The translations under genes were made by a program, and so were the position numbers. The notes below the pieces were generated by a model that was given only the letters and a program-made list of their open reading frames with translations, had not been told where the DNA came from and did not search any database. Below, in pieces: positions 23,969 through 33,503 of a DNA stretch of 47,963 bases (positions within the stretch are counted from its first letter, which is position 1; each line of letters begins with the position of its first letter). Source of the DNA: Alphaproteobacteria bacterium (lineage in GTDB: Bacteria > Pseudomonadota > Alphaproteobacteria > Rhodobacterales > Rhodobacteraceae); NCBI GenBank assembly GCA_030425145.1, contig JAUHVK010000033.1:1-47963 (forward strand), given 5' to 3'.

Positions 23969-23982
23969 TTGACCCAGATCAA
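23969..23982. promoter_or_regulatory. Fnr/FnrL-type box upstream of the giant protein gene
   Basis: TTGACCCAGATCAA matches the Fnr consensus TTGAY-N4-RTCAA at every fixed position. Its centre is 23975.5. A -10-like TAGGCT at 24004-24009 would put the start of transcription near 24016, so the box centre falls at about -41, the class II activator position. It lies 92 bp ahead of the ATG at 24074. An NO-sensing Nnr/Dnr relative could use the same box. Confidence 0.65.
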
Positions 23983-24073
23983 TGAGGCGCCGCACGCGCC
24001 GTCTAGGCTGAACCCCGCTGCGCAGAAGGAGGGCAATGCCGCCGGTTACCGCAGTGATCGGGAGGGGGGAACC

Positions 24074-27000
24074 ATGGCAAATCTGGTCTTCTTTATTGCA
24101 GATGATGGAAGCAACGATCCAGAACTATGGGTAACCGACGGAACAACGGGTGGCACACGACCTGTTCGCACCAACAACTCCACAAACGATCCTGCGGTAC
24201 CGCCGAAAGCAATTTTCCCACTGAGTATTGCTGACTTAGGTGACGGCCGCGTCGTTTTTTCGGCGCGTGAGCCCGGGTTTGGAAATCCGACTGAGCTTTG
24301 GATAACAGACGGAACTCACGAAGGAACGCAGCTGCTTGCTGATATCGGAGGAACTTTCAGTAGTAGCCCAACCGACCTGACACTCGTTCGACCCGGTCTG
24401 ATGGTGTTTTCGGCGAATGACGGAATTCATGGCGAAGAATTGTGGGCAACCGACGGTACAGCCAACGGGACCCGTTTACTTGCGGACGCGCACACAGGAA
24501 GCGCGGGGTCGTTTCCCAGCGACTTTTTTTCACTTGGAACTGGGCGTGTCTTTTTCACCGCTGACGACGGCGTTCATGGTCGAGAGATTTGGGTCAGCGA
24601 TGGAACCGCTTCCGGTACGCAATTATTAAGGGATTTTCTGCCCGGAAATGAAGCAGGAGCATCTTACACCACATTCTACGCTGTCGCAGACAACAAAGCT
24701 GTGTTCGCGGCGGATGACGGCGTTCATGGCGAAGAGTTGTGGCTGCTGAGTGGCTCTGGTGAAGTGACTTTGCTCCGTGATTTCACGCCGGGACCAAATG
24801 GTGGGATTACGGAACTCGGTTCACTTCCCGGAGACAGGTTCGAATTCAAACCTTCGGCATCTGACACTTGGTCAGTGACCAGCATGATAACCGATGGGAC
24901 GGCGGCGGGTACCGTAACGCCCCATGAATCCACCCAAACGGCAAGTCCCTTACCTGAAGTGGCGGACGAATTCGTCGAACCTTTGGGCTGGAGCGCTGAC
25001 GTTGGGGAGTACGGACTGACCAATGTTGGGCAAAACAGAGCGCAATTGCCAGACGGTCGGATGGTATTCGGCGGAAACATCCAATGGTCACAGGAGGGCC
25101 AGTCACCTAATTCAATGGCGAGTAACGTTCTTTGGGTCGTGGAAAGCTCTGATGCAGAACCACAGCCGCTTTGGAACCCCATTACATCCGATGGCGAAAC
25201 TGGTCCGGTCGACACCTTAGGGTTCAAAATACTACCTGATGGGCGCCTTGCCTTTAACGCTGAAACGGACGCGACAGAGGGTACCAAACTATTTGTCACG
25301 GATGGAACCGCCCAAGGGACAGAGCTTTTCGGTGGCGACCTAAATGGCATTTCAAGCGGACTCCTCCACTTTCCAAATGGTACCGCGTTATTCGTGGGTT
25401 CGGGCCATACGGAAGAAATCGGCGATGGTACATTTGCGTCAAGGCAAGGGCTTTGGACAACCAATGGCTCCTCTGGTGGAACCACCGAAATTGGACCTGA
25501 CATCCATGCCTTTGATCTGATTAGAGCGGACTTGGGAAACGATTACTGGCTCATCTCCACTCATCGCACGGTAATCGAATACGACGGCATTCTTGACGAC
25601 ACTGGAAATGATGCCGAATCGAGAACAATCTACGATCTTTGGTCGACGAATGGCTCCGAGCTTGGCACCAACTTACTCCTCTCTGACTATCAACCAGACA
25701 ACTTAAGTGCAGGTGTGGTGATCAGTCCGGGAAAGACGATTGCGACCTACTACGAAGACGATGGTTCAACGGGTGAAGAACCTTGGGTGATTGATGCTGT
25801 CTCTGGCAGCATGACACTGCTGGCCGATATCTATCCGGGGGCCACTAGTTCTTTTGCTTCATTATTTACTGAAGTGACGTCCCTCGGAGGAAACGTCGAC
25901 GCCCCCGTTTCGACGCTGTTCCCCATCCGTCTCAGCCTTGAAGAACAACCGAACGCGTTTGATCTGGATGATTATTTTACCGATCCGGGTGGAGACACGT
26001 TGGAGTATCAGGTCACCGGCCTCCCGGGCGACATCGCGCTGAATTCGACCACCAATGAGCTGAGCACCTCGGCGATCACGCAGTCCGGCACTCACACAAT
26101 CGAAGTGACGGCCATCAATGACGAAGGCACTGCGGTGACGTCGTCCTTCAACTGGTCGATTGTCGATACGGGCAAGCTTAAGATCTCCACAACCGGGGAC
26201 TGGGTCAGCAATGTCGAGACAAAGCAGATCAGTTCGACCGCAGGCAGTGTGATCACCGTTGGGCACAAGGACGGTGTCCACGGTCTGCTGCGGATCGAGG
26301 GCGAGGCTGGCCAGGCCGGAGCGGTCATGATCGACAAGGGCAATCTGATCGTCAAAGGCAAGGTGTTCTCGGACCAAGTGTCGACGACCAAGCCGATCAT
26401 GGAGGGCGAGTTCACAATCAACATGGCCACGCTGGCCGTGAGCAAGTTCAAAGACGAAAAGAAGAATGATGACCACCGCCTGGTCGACGGCCTCATTGAT
26501 CTGCAATTCGCCGACCTGTCGATCTACCGCGACAAGGTGAGCTTTCAGACAGACTTGCTGTTCGATGGCACGACCGGAGGATCGGCTCCGGCTTATGCGG
26601 CGTTAAGCACCAAAGGCGCGCCTCTGGCGGCCACGTTCGGGGCAAACGGCCTTGACCTTGGGATGTCCGTCGGGACGCAGAGATGGGCCCCCGAACCCTT
26701 GTCCCTCAATTTAGGTGCCGCCTCGAGCCTCACGCTCGGGTTTTCCAATCTGGGGGCGGATTACGACGCGGCATCGGATTCGCTCTACATCAGTGGCAAG
26801 GCAAGCGTAGAATGGGGCGGAGAGCTCGAGAACGGGTTCGACTTTATCGACAACGACAGTGCGCAAAGCCTGACCATCGATCTGGCCGGGAATATCAAGC
26901 CGGGCAATTATTTTCAGCGCGGCGACAAGTACCTGAAGCTATCGCCCGACGCATCGGGAGGATGGGATTGGGACGTCGTCGGAGAGATCAAGTACGAGGA

Positions 27001-29776
27001 CAAGAACAAGGGCCCTCTCGGCACGCAGGAACTGGGCGTCAAGGAACTCAAGGTCACGTTCGACACGGTCAAAGATCAGTATGTCGGCAGCTTCAAGGCC
27101 GGCATTCCAGCGCTTTTCCCGTCGCCGTTTTCAACCTCGAACGACATCCTCGCGTCCCTTGGTTTTCTGACCAACCCCTCTGTTCGGCTCGACAGCTTTT
27201 CCCTGGGGTTAGACGGCCTCAACCTTCCTGTCGGCGCCACTGGTGTTTTCCTGCAGGGCGGCTCTGTCGGGATGCAGGGACTCGGTACGCTCGACCCCAA
27301 CGCGCCATATACGTACCAAGCCGACGTGACCGGATCATGGGGGCCCAGTACGGACGCTCTTCCCTCGCCCATACGGGGCAAGATCACCGGGCAGGTCAAG
27401 CTCCCGGAAATCGAGGCAAGTGTTCAGCTCGACTCCAAGGTCGGCTATTTCGTTCCAAACTACGTCAACGCATTTGCCGCGCCGCTTGTTGACTATTTCG
27501 GCGTGACACCATCGGATGTCGCAAACTTCGTCCTGTTCGACTTAAGAGCCCAAACGAAGATTGATGTCGTGAAGGGTGACTTTTCGATTGGGGGGACGGT
27601 CCAGTTGATCGGCGGTGCTGTGACTGGGCAGGGATTGGTTCGTAACTTCACGGACGCCACGACTGCGACCCAGAAGAACCTCGTCGCGTCTCTCAGCGGA
27701 ACCTTTCAGATGCCCGACGCGTTCCCGGTGATCGGCGGGTTGCAGCGCAGCGGGAACGCGCTTCTGACGTACTCCGCTGACGGAAATGCCAGCAATGATT
27801 TCGTCGCCGCCTGGACCAAAGTCACCATTCCGCTGCTCTTCACGACGAAAGTCTATTCGTTCGGTGCGCAGTACAACTTTGATGGCACCTACAAGGTGCT
27901 TGGCAACAACACCATTCCGAAGACATCCAGCTGGACCTTTGAACCCAATGTGGAGCTCGTCGTCCTGTCGGCGGAATGGGACACGGCGTCGACAACGACG
28001 CGTCTCGAGGTCATCGCGCCGGATGGCAGCGTTCTGACCGAAACGGACATCGCGTCACGAGACGACATGGCGATCGTGACGGACCTCGGCAGTCCGACGT
28101 CGCGCCATGTTGCGCTTTACCAACCGGACGCGGGTATTTGGGATCTGCGGGTCGCCGATGCGACGGGTCTTGGCAACGTGACCTATGTTGCAAACGAAAT
28201 GCTGGCTGGAGCTGCCGCAGAATTTGTATCCGTCACGCCCACACCGGCCGATCACAGTGCTTCCGTTCAGATCGCAACGACGCTGGGGGATGCGACGACC
28301 GCCCAGGTCACTCTGTTTGCCTCAGAGGAAACGGATCAGCTTGGTGGGATCGAGCTTGGTCATTACACGGTCACGGCAGGAGATTCCGGTTTCACCCATG
28401 ATCTGGATTATGGGCGGCTCGGGCCGGGTACATGGTACGTGTATGCCAGAACCGAGGCGGATGGGATCGCACCGGATGTGCAGATGTACGCCACACCCCT
28501 GACCGTCGCAGGGGCCGCGGATCTGAACATGGGCATGACTCAGAACATCGACCCGACGACTGATGCACCGGTGATCACCATCGATATCTCAAATACAGGT
28601 GATAGGCCCTCGAATGCGGGCGTTTTGGTGGTCACGGCGCCGGATACGATGACAGGCGCCGCGCCGGTTTCAGCCTTCGACGCAACGCCATTGGCCACAC
28701 CGCAAAGTAAAGTTCCGTTGCCTGTGTTGGCACCGGGAGAAAGCGTCACGCTCAGCTTTGCTCTGCCTGTTGGTGCCGACATCTCGGAGGCCACGATAGG
28801 TGCCGACATCTTCACCACTGGCGCTGATGCTGACATGTCGAACAACAAGGTGGCCTTCATTCTCGAAGACACGACCAATCAAACGATTCTCGGGACTGAA
28901 TTTGCTGACGCTCTTTTCGGCGGTACGGGTGATGACAGCATCGACGGGTTGGCCGGTGTCGATACGGCGCGCTACAGCGGGCCCCAGATCAGCTATACTC
29001 TGAGCCTTTCGGCCTCCGGCGAAATCACCTTGACCGACAGGCGCGCCAATGGCGACGGAACCGACCTGTTGGAGAATGTGGAACGTCTCGATTTCGAGCG
29101 GGAAATCGCCCTTCTCAATGGCCAACCTCTGGACTTGGCGGTGTTCGGTGGCCCGACACGCCTGTTCCCGGATGATTTTGAAAGCTTCATCGAACTCTAT
29201 ATCGCCTATTTTAACCGCGCGCCGGATGCGGTTGGCCTGAATTTCTGGGGAACCGCTTTTTCCAACGGCACGACCCTGTCGGAAATGGCAACGCTTTTCA
29301 TCGATCAGCCAGAGACTAGGGCGACCTATCCCAGCGGCTTGTCGAACACGGATTTCGCTACGGCGGTTTACGACAACGTGCTTGGCCGCATCCCGGATCA
29401 GGCTGGTTTTGACTTCTGGGTCGGAGCGCTGGATTCACAGGCGGTAGGACGTGATCAGTTCATCCTCGCGGTTCTCGACGGGGCGAAAGCCAGCCCGTTC
29501 ATCGGGGCCTCGCAGGACTTCATCGATCAGCAATTGGCTGACCGGGCCTATCTTGCGACAAAGACAGATATCGGAGCCTATTTTGCGGTGCTCAAGGGTA
29601 TGTCGAATGTCGACAACGCGTCCGCGGCCATGGCGCTTTACGATGGCACCAATTCCGGGCTGACAAGTGCGGTTGCCGCCATCGACGCGTTCCACCAAAG
29701 CGCGCTTGATCCCGTTAGCGGGGAATTCCTTATGCCTCTGGTCGGCGTGCTCGACGACCCATTTGCAAACCTTTGA
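24074..29776 (+). CDS. Giant secreted mosaic protein: ELWxxDGT repeats, Ig-like domain, unknown middle, RTX-like element, DUF4214
   Basis: 1900 residues from the ATG following GGAGGGGGGA; a longer in-frame opening upstream crosses the promoter and is rejected. Residues ~1-600 hold about eleven copies, some degenerate, of the ELWxxDGTxxGTxLL repeat (e.g. 'ELWATDGTANGTRLL', 'EIWVSDGTASGTQLL'), likely a beta-propeller. Residues ~616-697 are a cadherin/Ig-like domain ('LEYQVTGLPGDIALNSTTNE'). About 700-1280 is a low-cysteine beta-rich region I do not recognise. Two or three beta-sandwich segments follow, then one RTX-like unit near 1610 ('GGTGDDSIDGLAGVDTARYS') and a DUF4214 tail (~1695-1890). 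There is no Sec signal peptide, so type I secretion is inferred; no secretion genes are adjacent. The first third is less GC-rich than the rest. Confidence 0.8.
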   Translation: MANLVFFIADDGSNDPELWVTDGTTGGTRPVRTNNSTNDPAVPPKAIFPLSIADLGDGRVVFSAREPGFGNPTELWITDGTHEGTQLLADIGGTFSSSPTDLTLVRPGLMVFSANDGIHGEELWATDGTANGTRLLADAHTGSAGSFPSDFFSLGTGRVFFTADDGVHGREIWVSDGTASGTQLLRDFLPGNEAGASYTTFYAVADNKAVFAADDGVHGEELWLLSGSGEVTLLRDFTPGPNGGITELGSLPGDRFEFKPSASDTWSVTSMITDGTAAGTVTPHESTQTASPLPEVADEFVEPLGWSADVGEYGLTNVGQNRAQLPDGRMVFGGNIQWSQEGQSPNSMASNVLWVVESSDAEPQPLWNPITSDGETGPVDTLGFKILPDGRLAFNAETDATEGTKLFVTDGTAQGTELFGGDLNGISSGLLHFPNGTALFVGSGHTEEIGDGTFASRQGLWTTNGSSGGTTEIGPDIHAFDLIRADLGNDYWLISTHRTVIEYDGILDDTGNDAESRTIYDLWSTNGSELGTNLLLSDYQPDNLSAGVVISPGKTIATYYEDDGSTGEEPWVIDAVSGSMTLLADIYPGATSSFASLFTEVTSLGGNVDAPVSTLFPIRLSLEEQPNAFDLDDYFTDPGGDTLEYQVTGLPGDIALNSTTNELSTSAITQSGTHTIEVTAINDEGTAVTSSFNWSIVDTGKLKISTTGDWVSNVETKQISSTAGSVITVGHKDGVHGLLRIEGEAGQAGAVMIDKGNLIVKGKVFSDQVSTTKPIMEGEFTINMATLAVSKFKDEKKNDDHRLVDGLIDLQFADLSIYRDKVSFQTDLLFDGTTGGSAPAYAALSTKGAPLAATFGANGLDLGMSVGTQRWAPEPLSLNLGAASSLTLGFSNLGADYDAASDSLYISGKASVEWGGELENGFDFIDNDSAQSLTIDLAGNIKPGNYFQRGDKYLKLSPDASGGWDWDVVGEIKYEDKNKGPLGTQELGVKELKVTFDTVKDQYVGSFKAGIPALFPSPFSTSNDILASLGFLTNPSVRLDSFSLGLDGLNLPVGATGVFLQGGSVGMQGLGTLDPNAPYTYQADVTGSWGPSTDALPSPIRGKITGQVKLPEIEASVQLDSKVGYFVPNYVNAFAAPLVDYFGVTPSDVANFVLFDLRAQTKIDVVKGDFSIGGTVQLIGGAVTGQGLVRNFTDATTATQKNLVASLSGTFQMPDAFPVIGGLQRSGNALLTYSADGNASNDFVAAWTKVTIPLLFTTKVYSFGAQYNFDGTYKVLGNNTIPKTSSWTFEPNVELVVLSAEWDTASTTTRLEVIAPDGSVLTETDIASRDDMAIVTDLGSPTSRHVALYQPDAGIWDLRVADATGLGNVTYVANEMLAGAAAEFVSVTPTPADHSASVQIATTLGDATTAQVTLFASEETDQLGGIELGHYTVTAGDSGFTHDLDYGRLGPGTWYVYARTEADGIAPDVQMYATPLTVAGAADLNMGMTQNIDPTTDAPVITIDISNTGDRPSNAGVLVVTAPDTMTGAAPVSAFDATPLATPQSKVPLPVLAPGESVTLSFALPVGADISEATIGADIFTTGADADMSNNKVAFILEDTTNQTILGTEFADALFGGTGDDSIDGLAGVDTARYSGPQISYTLSLSASGEITLTDRRANGDGTDLLENVERLDFEREIALLNGQPLDLAVFGGPTRLFPDDFESFIELYIAYFNRAPDAVGLNFWGTAFSNGTTLSEMATLFIDQPETRATYPSGLSNTDFATAVYDNVLGRIPDQAGFDFWVGALDSQAVGRDQFILAVLDGAKASPFIGASQDFIDQQLADRAYLATKTDIGAYFAVLKGMSNVDNASAAMALYDGTNSGLTSAVAAIDAFHQSALDPVSGEFLMPLVGVLDDPFANL

Positions 29777-29876
29777 TGATCGAGGCAGTGAAATTCGTCG
29801 AGCGGGCTTTCGTTTATCGCCATGGCACCTTTCGGCATTGCGGTGAATAATCTCCCCGCAGTCTCAGCGCGGGCGC

Positions 29877-29905
29877 TTGACCTCGGTTCACGCATGTCAT
29901 ACCTC
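29877..29905 (+). promoter_or_regulatory. Probable tRNA-Gly promoter
   Basis: TTGACC (29877-29882), 17-bp spacer, TACCTC (29900-29905), ending 12 bp before the mature tRNA. The -35 is good and the -10 weak. The rest of 29777-29917 holds no gene. Confidence 0.4.
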
Positions 29906-29917
29906 GTATCACGCCGA

Positions 29918-29991
29918 GCGGGCGTTGTGTAATGGTAAGACCTCAGCCTTCCAAGCTGATGATACGGGTTCGATTCCCGTCGCCCGCTCCA
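29918..29991 (+). tRNA. tRNA-Gly (anticodon UCC)
   Basis: 74 nt including an encoded CCA (29989-29991). The acceptor stem GCGGGCG (29918-29924) pairs perfectly with CGCCCGC (29981-29987), with discriminator T at 29988. The anticodon arm TCAGC-CTTCCAA-GCTGA gives anticodon TCC. The T arm ACGGG-TTCGATT-CCCGT is intact. No displaced copy of its 3' end was seen nearby, so there is no sign that it serves as an attachment site here. Confidence 0.97.
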
Positions 29992-30128
29992 AAGTCACCC
30001 TGACATTCTGAAAGATTTGGCTGATCCACCGGGATTCAGCGCGGCAAATCGGCATTTTCGGTGCGTTCGGCTTGACCACGGCGGGTAGGCCAAGGAATAA
30101 GCAAGTCCAGCAAAAAAACGGGATCCTG

Positions 30129-31928
30129 ATGGCGGACGCGACACCGAAACCGGCAAAAAACGAAGAACGCGAGAAATCAAAGAAGATTGGATCCTTGGCG
30201 GCATTGTGGCCGTTTATCGCGCCTTACAGATTCTTAGTGTTCGCGGCTTTGTTCGCGCTGACGGCGACTGCATGTGTGTCTCTGGTGCTGCCGATGGCGG
30301 TGCGCCGGGTGGTCGATAATTTCAACACCTCGGACGGCGCGCTGCTTGATCTCTATTTCGCGGCGGCTCTGGGCATCGCGGGTTTGCTCGCACTGGGCAC
30401 GGCGCTGCGCTATGCGCTGGTGACGCGTTTGGGCGAACGCGTGGTGGCGGACATTCGCAAGGCGGTGTTCGCACGGGTGATCGGGCTGAGCCCGTCGTTT
30501 TTCGAGCGCGTGATGACGGGCGAGGTGCTGAGCCGGATCACCACCGATACGACATTGATCCTGAGTGTGTTGGGGTCGTCGATTTCGATCGCTTTGCGCA
30601 ATGTGTTGTTGTTCGTCGGCGGCATGATGCTGATGCTCTTCACCTCGGCAAAACTGACCGGGATGGTGCTGTTGATCGTGCCTGCGGTTGTCGTGCCGAT
30701 CCTTGTGCTTGGCCGCAAGATGCGCAAGCTGAGCCGCGAAAACCAGGATTGGATCGCTGCCTCGTCGGGCAATGCGTCCGAAGCGCTTTTGTCGGTACAG
30801 ACGGTGCAGGCGTTTACCCACGAAGAGATCTCGCGCAACGCCTTCGGCGAAGTGACGGAAAAGAGCTTTGACGCCGCGCGGCGCCGCATCTGGACGCGGG
30901 CGCAGATGACGGCGATCGTGATCTTTCTGGTGTTCACCGGCGTTGTCGGCGTGCTCTGGATCGGAGCTACGGATGTGCGCAATGGCTCGATGAGTGCGGG
31001 GCAGTTGGTGCAGTTCGTGATCTATTCGGTGATGGTGGCTGGTTCGGTTGCGGCGCTGTCCGAAATCTTCGGCGAATTGCAGCGCGCGGCGGGGGCGACC
31101 GAACGGCTTGTCGAATTGCTTCATGCCGAGGATACGGTGAACGATCCTGCAACGCCGCTGGCTTTGCCTGAACCGGTGCGCGGCGAGATCACTTTTGAGG
31201 ATGTTCATTTTGCCTATCCCAGTCGCCCGGGTGTGGCGGCATTGGATGGGGTGAACCTGCGGATTGAACCCGGTGAAACGGTGGCGGTTGTTGGCCCCAG
31301 TGGTGCTGGAAAGACAACGATCATCCAGCTGATCCAGCGGTTCTACGACCCGGATTCCGGCGCGATTTGCCTTGATGGGGTGCGTGTGGATGCGTTGAAC
31401 CGTGATGCATTCCGCAAACATATCGCTCTTGTTCCGCAGGACCCGGTCATCTTTGCTGCATCGGCCCGCGAGAACATTCGCTTTGGCCGACCTGATGCGA
31501 CTGATGCGGAAATCGAGAGCGCGGCCAAGGCGGCTGCGGCGCATGAATTCATTACTGCGCTGCCGGACGGTTATGACAGCTGGCTGGGCGAACGCGGCGT
31601 GATGTTGTCGGGCGGTCAGAAACAGCGGATTGCCATTGCGCGCGCTATTCTTCGGGATGCGCCTGTGCTGCTGCTGGACGAAGCCACAAGCGCGCTGGAC
31701 GCGGAAAGCGAACGTGCCGTGCAGCGTGCGGTGGATGAATTGTCCGAAGGGCGGACAACCGTCATCGTCGCACACCGTCTGGCGACTGTTAAAAAAGCCG
31801 ACCGGATCATCGTCATGGAGCAGGGGCGGATCGTTGCCACCGGTGCACATGATGAATTGGTGTCCGAGGACGGGCTTTACGCGCGCCTCGCTCGTTTGCA
31901 GTTCACCGACGGTATGGCGGCCGAGTAG
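30129..31928 (+). CDS. ABC-type exporter half-transporter (fused membrane and ATPase domains)
   Basis: 599 residues. A lysine-rich cytosolic leader is followed by six membrane spans (~35-320), then the ATPase: Walker A 'GPSGAGKTTIIQLI', Q-loop 'ALVPQDPVIF', signature 'LSGGQKQRIAIARAIL', Walker B 'VLLLDEATSALDAE', switch His 'VIVAHRLATV'. This is the MsbA/BmrA (type IV exporter) layout, working as a homodimer. Lipid or drug export is typical, but the substrate is not evident. The ATG at 30129 has only a weak ribosome site. It stands alone, ending in a clear terminator. Confidence 0.88.
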   Translation: MADATPKPAKNEEREKSKKIGSLAALWPFIAPYRFLVFAALFALTATACVSLVLPMAVRRVVDNFNTSDGALLDLYFAAALGIAGLLALGTALRYALVTRLGERVVADIRKAVFARVIGLSPSFFERVMTGEVLSRITTDTTLILSVLGSSISIALRNVLLFVGGMMLMLFTSAKLTGMVLLIVPAVVVPILVLGRKMRKLSRENQDWIAASSGNASEALLSVQTVQAFTHEEISRNAFGEVTEKSFDAARRRIWTRAQMTAIVIFLVFTGVVGVLWIGATDVRNGSMSAGQLVQFVIYSVMVAGSVAALSEIFGELQRAAGATERLVELLHAEDTVNDPATPLALPEPVRGEITFEDVHFAYPSRPGVAALDGVNLRIEPGETVAVVGPSGAGKTTIIQLIQRFYDPDSGAICLDGVRVDALNRDAFRKHIALVPQDPVIFAASARENIRFGRPDATDAEIESAAKAAAAHEFITALPDGYDSWLGERGVMLSGGQKQRIAIARAILRDAPVLLLDEATSALDAESERAVQRAVDELSEGRTTVIVAHRLATVKKADRIIVMEQGRIVATGAHDELVSEDGLYARLARLQFTDGMAAE

Positions 31929-31933
31929 AAATT

Positions 31934-31963
31934 CCGACACGCAGCATAGCAAGTGTCGGTTTT
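31934..31963 (+). terminator. Intrinsic terminator of the ABC exporter gene
   Basis: CCGACAC (31934-31940) / GTGTCGG (31953-31959), 12-nt loop, followed directly by TTTT, six bases after the stop codon. Confidence 0.75.
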
Positions 31964-32026
31964 GGCCATGACAGGTCATCGCCGACACCTGCACCCTGAC
32001 GCCGAACGGCAAACAGGGAGAAGGTC

Positions 32027-32977
32027 ATGCGGGTAGGATTCGTTGGATTGGGGGCTGTCGGGGCAAAGCTGGCAGGCACGCTTGCGCGCAATGGAGTGGA
32101 CCTGACCGTTTTTGATCTGGACCCGGCGCGGATCGAAACGCTTGTCTCCAAGGGCGCCAAGGCGGGAACCAGCCCGTCGCAGATCATGCGGGATTGCGAT
32201 GTGGTGATCACCAGCCTTCCCAGCCCGGCCGCCTCGCAGGCGGTGCTGGATCAGCTATTGCCCGAAATTGGACCCGGCAAAATCTGGCTGGAAATGTCGA
32301 CCACAGATCCAGAGGCGATCCGCGTTCAAGCCAAAGCCGTGCAGGATCGGGGCGGGCAGGCGGCGGACACGCCAGTTTCGGGGGGCTGCCATCGCGCGGC
32401 GACTGGCAACATCTCGATCTTCGCGGGATGCGACCGGACGACGTTTGAAACCGTGTTGCCGCTGCTGACCCATATGGGTCGCCGCGTTTTGCACACCGGC
32501 GAGGTCGGCAGCGCTTCGGTGCTCAAGGTCATGACCAATTATCTGGCGACAATCCACCTTGCCAGCCTCTGCGAAGCGATGACGACAATGGCGGCGCATG
32601 GCATTGACCTTGGCATCACCTACGAAGCGATCAAGGCGTCGTCTGGTACGTCATTTGTGCATGAGACCGAAAGCCAGTTGATCCTGTCCGGCAACCGGGA
32701 CGTGGATTTCACGCTTGATCTGGTTCTCAAGGACATTGGCCTGTTCCAATCTCTCGCCGACGCCAAGAAGGTGCCGCTTGAGCTGTCGCCGCTGTTGATC
32801 GACATCGTCAAGGACGGACAGGCGCGCTACGGCGACCGCGCGCAGTCTGACCGGTTGATCGAACGGTTGGAAGAAGCCACCGGCCTGTCAATCACCGCAC
32901 CGGGTTTCCCGACCGAGTTGATCGACGACGAACCCGAGGAGCGGGGAGGGGAGATCGCCAGAGCGGTCTCGCCTTGA
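32027..32977 (+). CDS. 3-hydroxyisobutyrate dehydrogenase family NAD(P)-dependent oxidoreductase
   Basis: 316 residues. The N-terminal Rossmann motif 'VGFVGLGAVGAKLAGTLARN' is followed by the family substrate motif 'DTPVSGGCHRAATGNISIFA' and the catalytic-lysine helix 'GSASVLKVMTNYLATIHLAS' (Lys about residue 167 in 'LKVMTNY'). The C-terminal helical domain carries 'DVDFTLDLVLKDIGLFQSLA'. The family includes 3-hydroxyisobutyrate, tartronate semialdehyde and related beta-hydroxyacid dehydrogenases; the exact substrate is open. A good GGAGAAGG site precedes the ATG. The C-terminal ~20 residues are acidic and poorly conserved looking. Confidence 0.85.
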   Translation: MRVGFVGLGAVGAKLAGTLARNGVDLTVFDLDPARIETLVSKGAKAGTSPSQIMRDCDVVITSLPSPAASQAVLDQLLPEIGPGKIWLEMSTTDPEAIRVQAKAVQDRGGQAADTPVSGGCHRAATGNISIFAGCDRTTFETVLPLLTHMGRRVLHTGEVGSASVLKVMTNYLATIHLASLCEAMTTMAAHGIDLGITYEAIKASSGTSFVHETESQLILSGNRDVDFTLDLVLKDIGLFQSLADAKKVPLELSPLLIDIVKDGQARYGDRAQSDRLIERLEEATGLSITAPGFPTELIDDEPEERGGEIARAVSP

Positions 32978-33023
32978 CCGGATGAATGGGGTATCGGCGT
33001 CTTTGCATCACTGGAGAGACGCC

Positions 33024-33500
33024 ATGACCAATGAAATCCTTGCCGAGGTCGATCCGCGCGGCCCCCGCCGTATAGTCGGTATTGGCCTGCTCTTGGTGCT
33101 GGGCGGTTTGGTGCTCTATCTCGCTTTCGTGCAGCCGCCCGCGACGCTGCTCTGGCAGGCCTTCCTGATTGGAATGGGGCTGATTTCGCTGTGGCTGGCG
33201 TACAAACTTCAGGTGGCGACAACCCGCAAACTCTGGCTGACCGAGACCGCATTGACCGACAGTGACGGCACTGTCTTGGCCCGTGTGGAGGACATCGTTG
33301 CGGTCAATCGCGGCGCATTTGCGATCAAGCCTTCAAACGGGTTCACGCTGACATTGAAAAACCCGGCGCCACGGGAGTGGCAGCCGGGTTTGTGGTGGCG
33401 ATTGGGACGCCGGGTTGCCGTGGGCGGGGTGACGCCTGGGTCACAGGCCCGCCCGATGGCTGACATTATCGCCGTAATGGTTGCCCGGCGACAGGCATAG
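33024..33500 (+). CDS. Small membrane protein of unknown function
   Basis: 158 residues, start behind GGAGAG. There are two membrane helices near the N-terminus (~22-42 and ~50-70: 'IVGIGLLLVLGGLVLYLAFV', 'LWQAFLIGMGLISLWLAYKL'), then a cytosolic domain of about 85 residues beginning 'TRKLWLTETALTDSDGTVLA', with a PH-like look ('VEDIVAVNRGAFAIKPSNGF'). Many Rhodobacteraceae genomes carry a conserved hypothetical of this form. It is 46 bp behind the dehydrogenase gene and may be co-transcribed. Its stop lies 3 bp from the convergent Tad-type gene. Confidence 0.7.
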   Translation: MTNEILAEVDPRGPRRIVGIGLLLVLGGLVLYLAFVQPPATLLWQAFLIGMGLISLWLAYKLQVATTRKLWLTETALTDSDGTVLARVEDIVAVNRGAFAIKPSNGFTLTLKNPAPREWQPGLWWRLGRRVAVGGVTPGSQARPMADIIAVMVARRQA

Positions 33501-33503
33501 GCA

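Noticed and set aside
26683-27492. Plus-strand frame inside the giant protein gene
   Set aside because: Arg-rich out-of-frame reading with no ribosome site; the main frame stays open through it.
29918-29991. tRNA-Gly as an integration site for the preceding giant-protein region
   Set aside because: No integrase gene and no repeated copy of the tRNA 3' end were seen on either side.
30234-32012. Long open frame antisense to the ABC exporter
   Set aside because: Composition-driven shadow; the sense frame has all ABC motifs.
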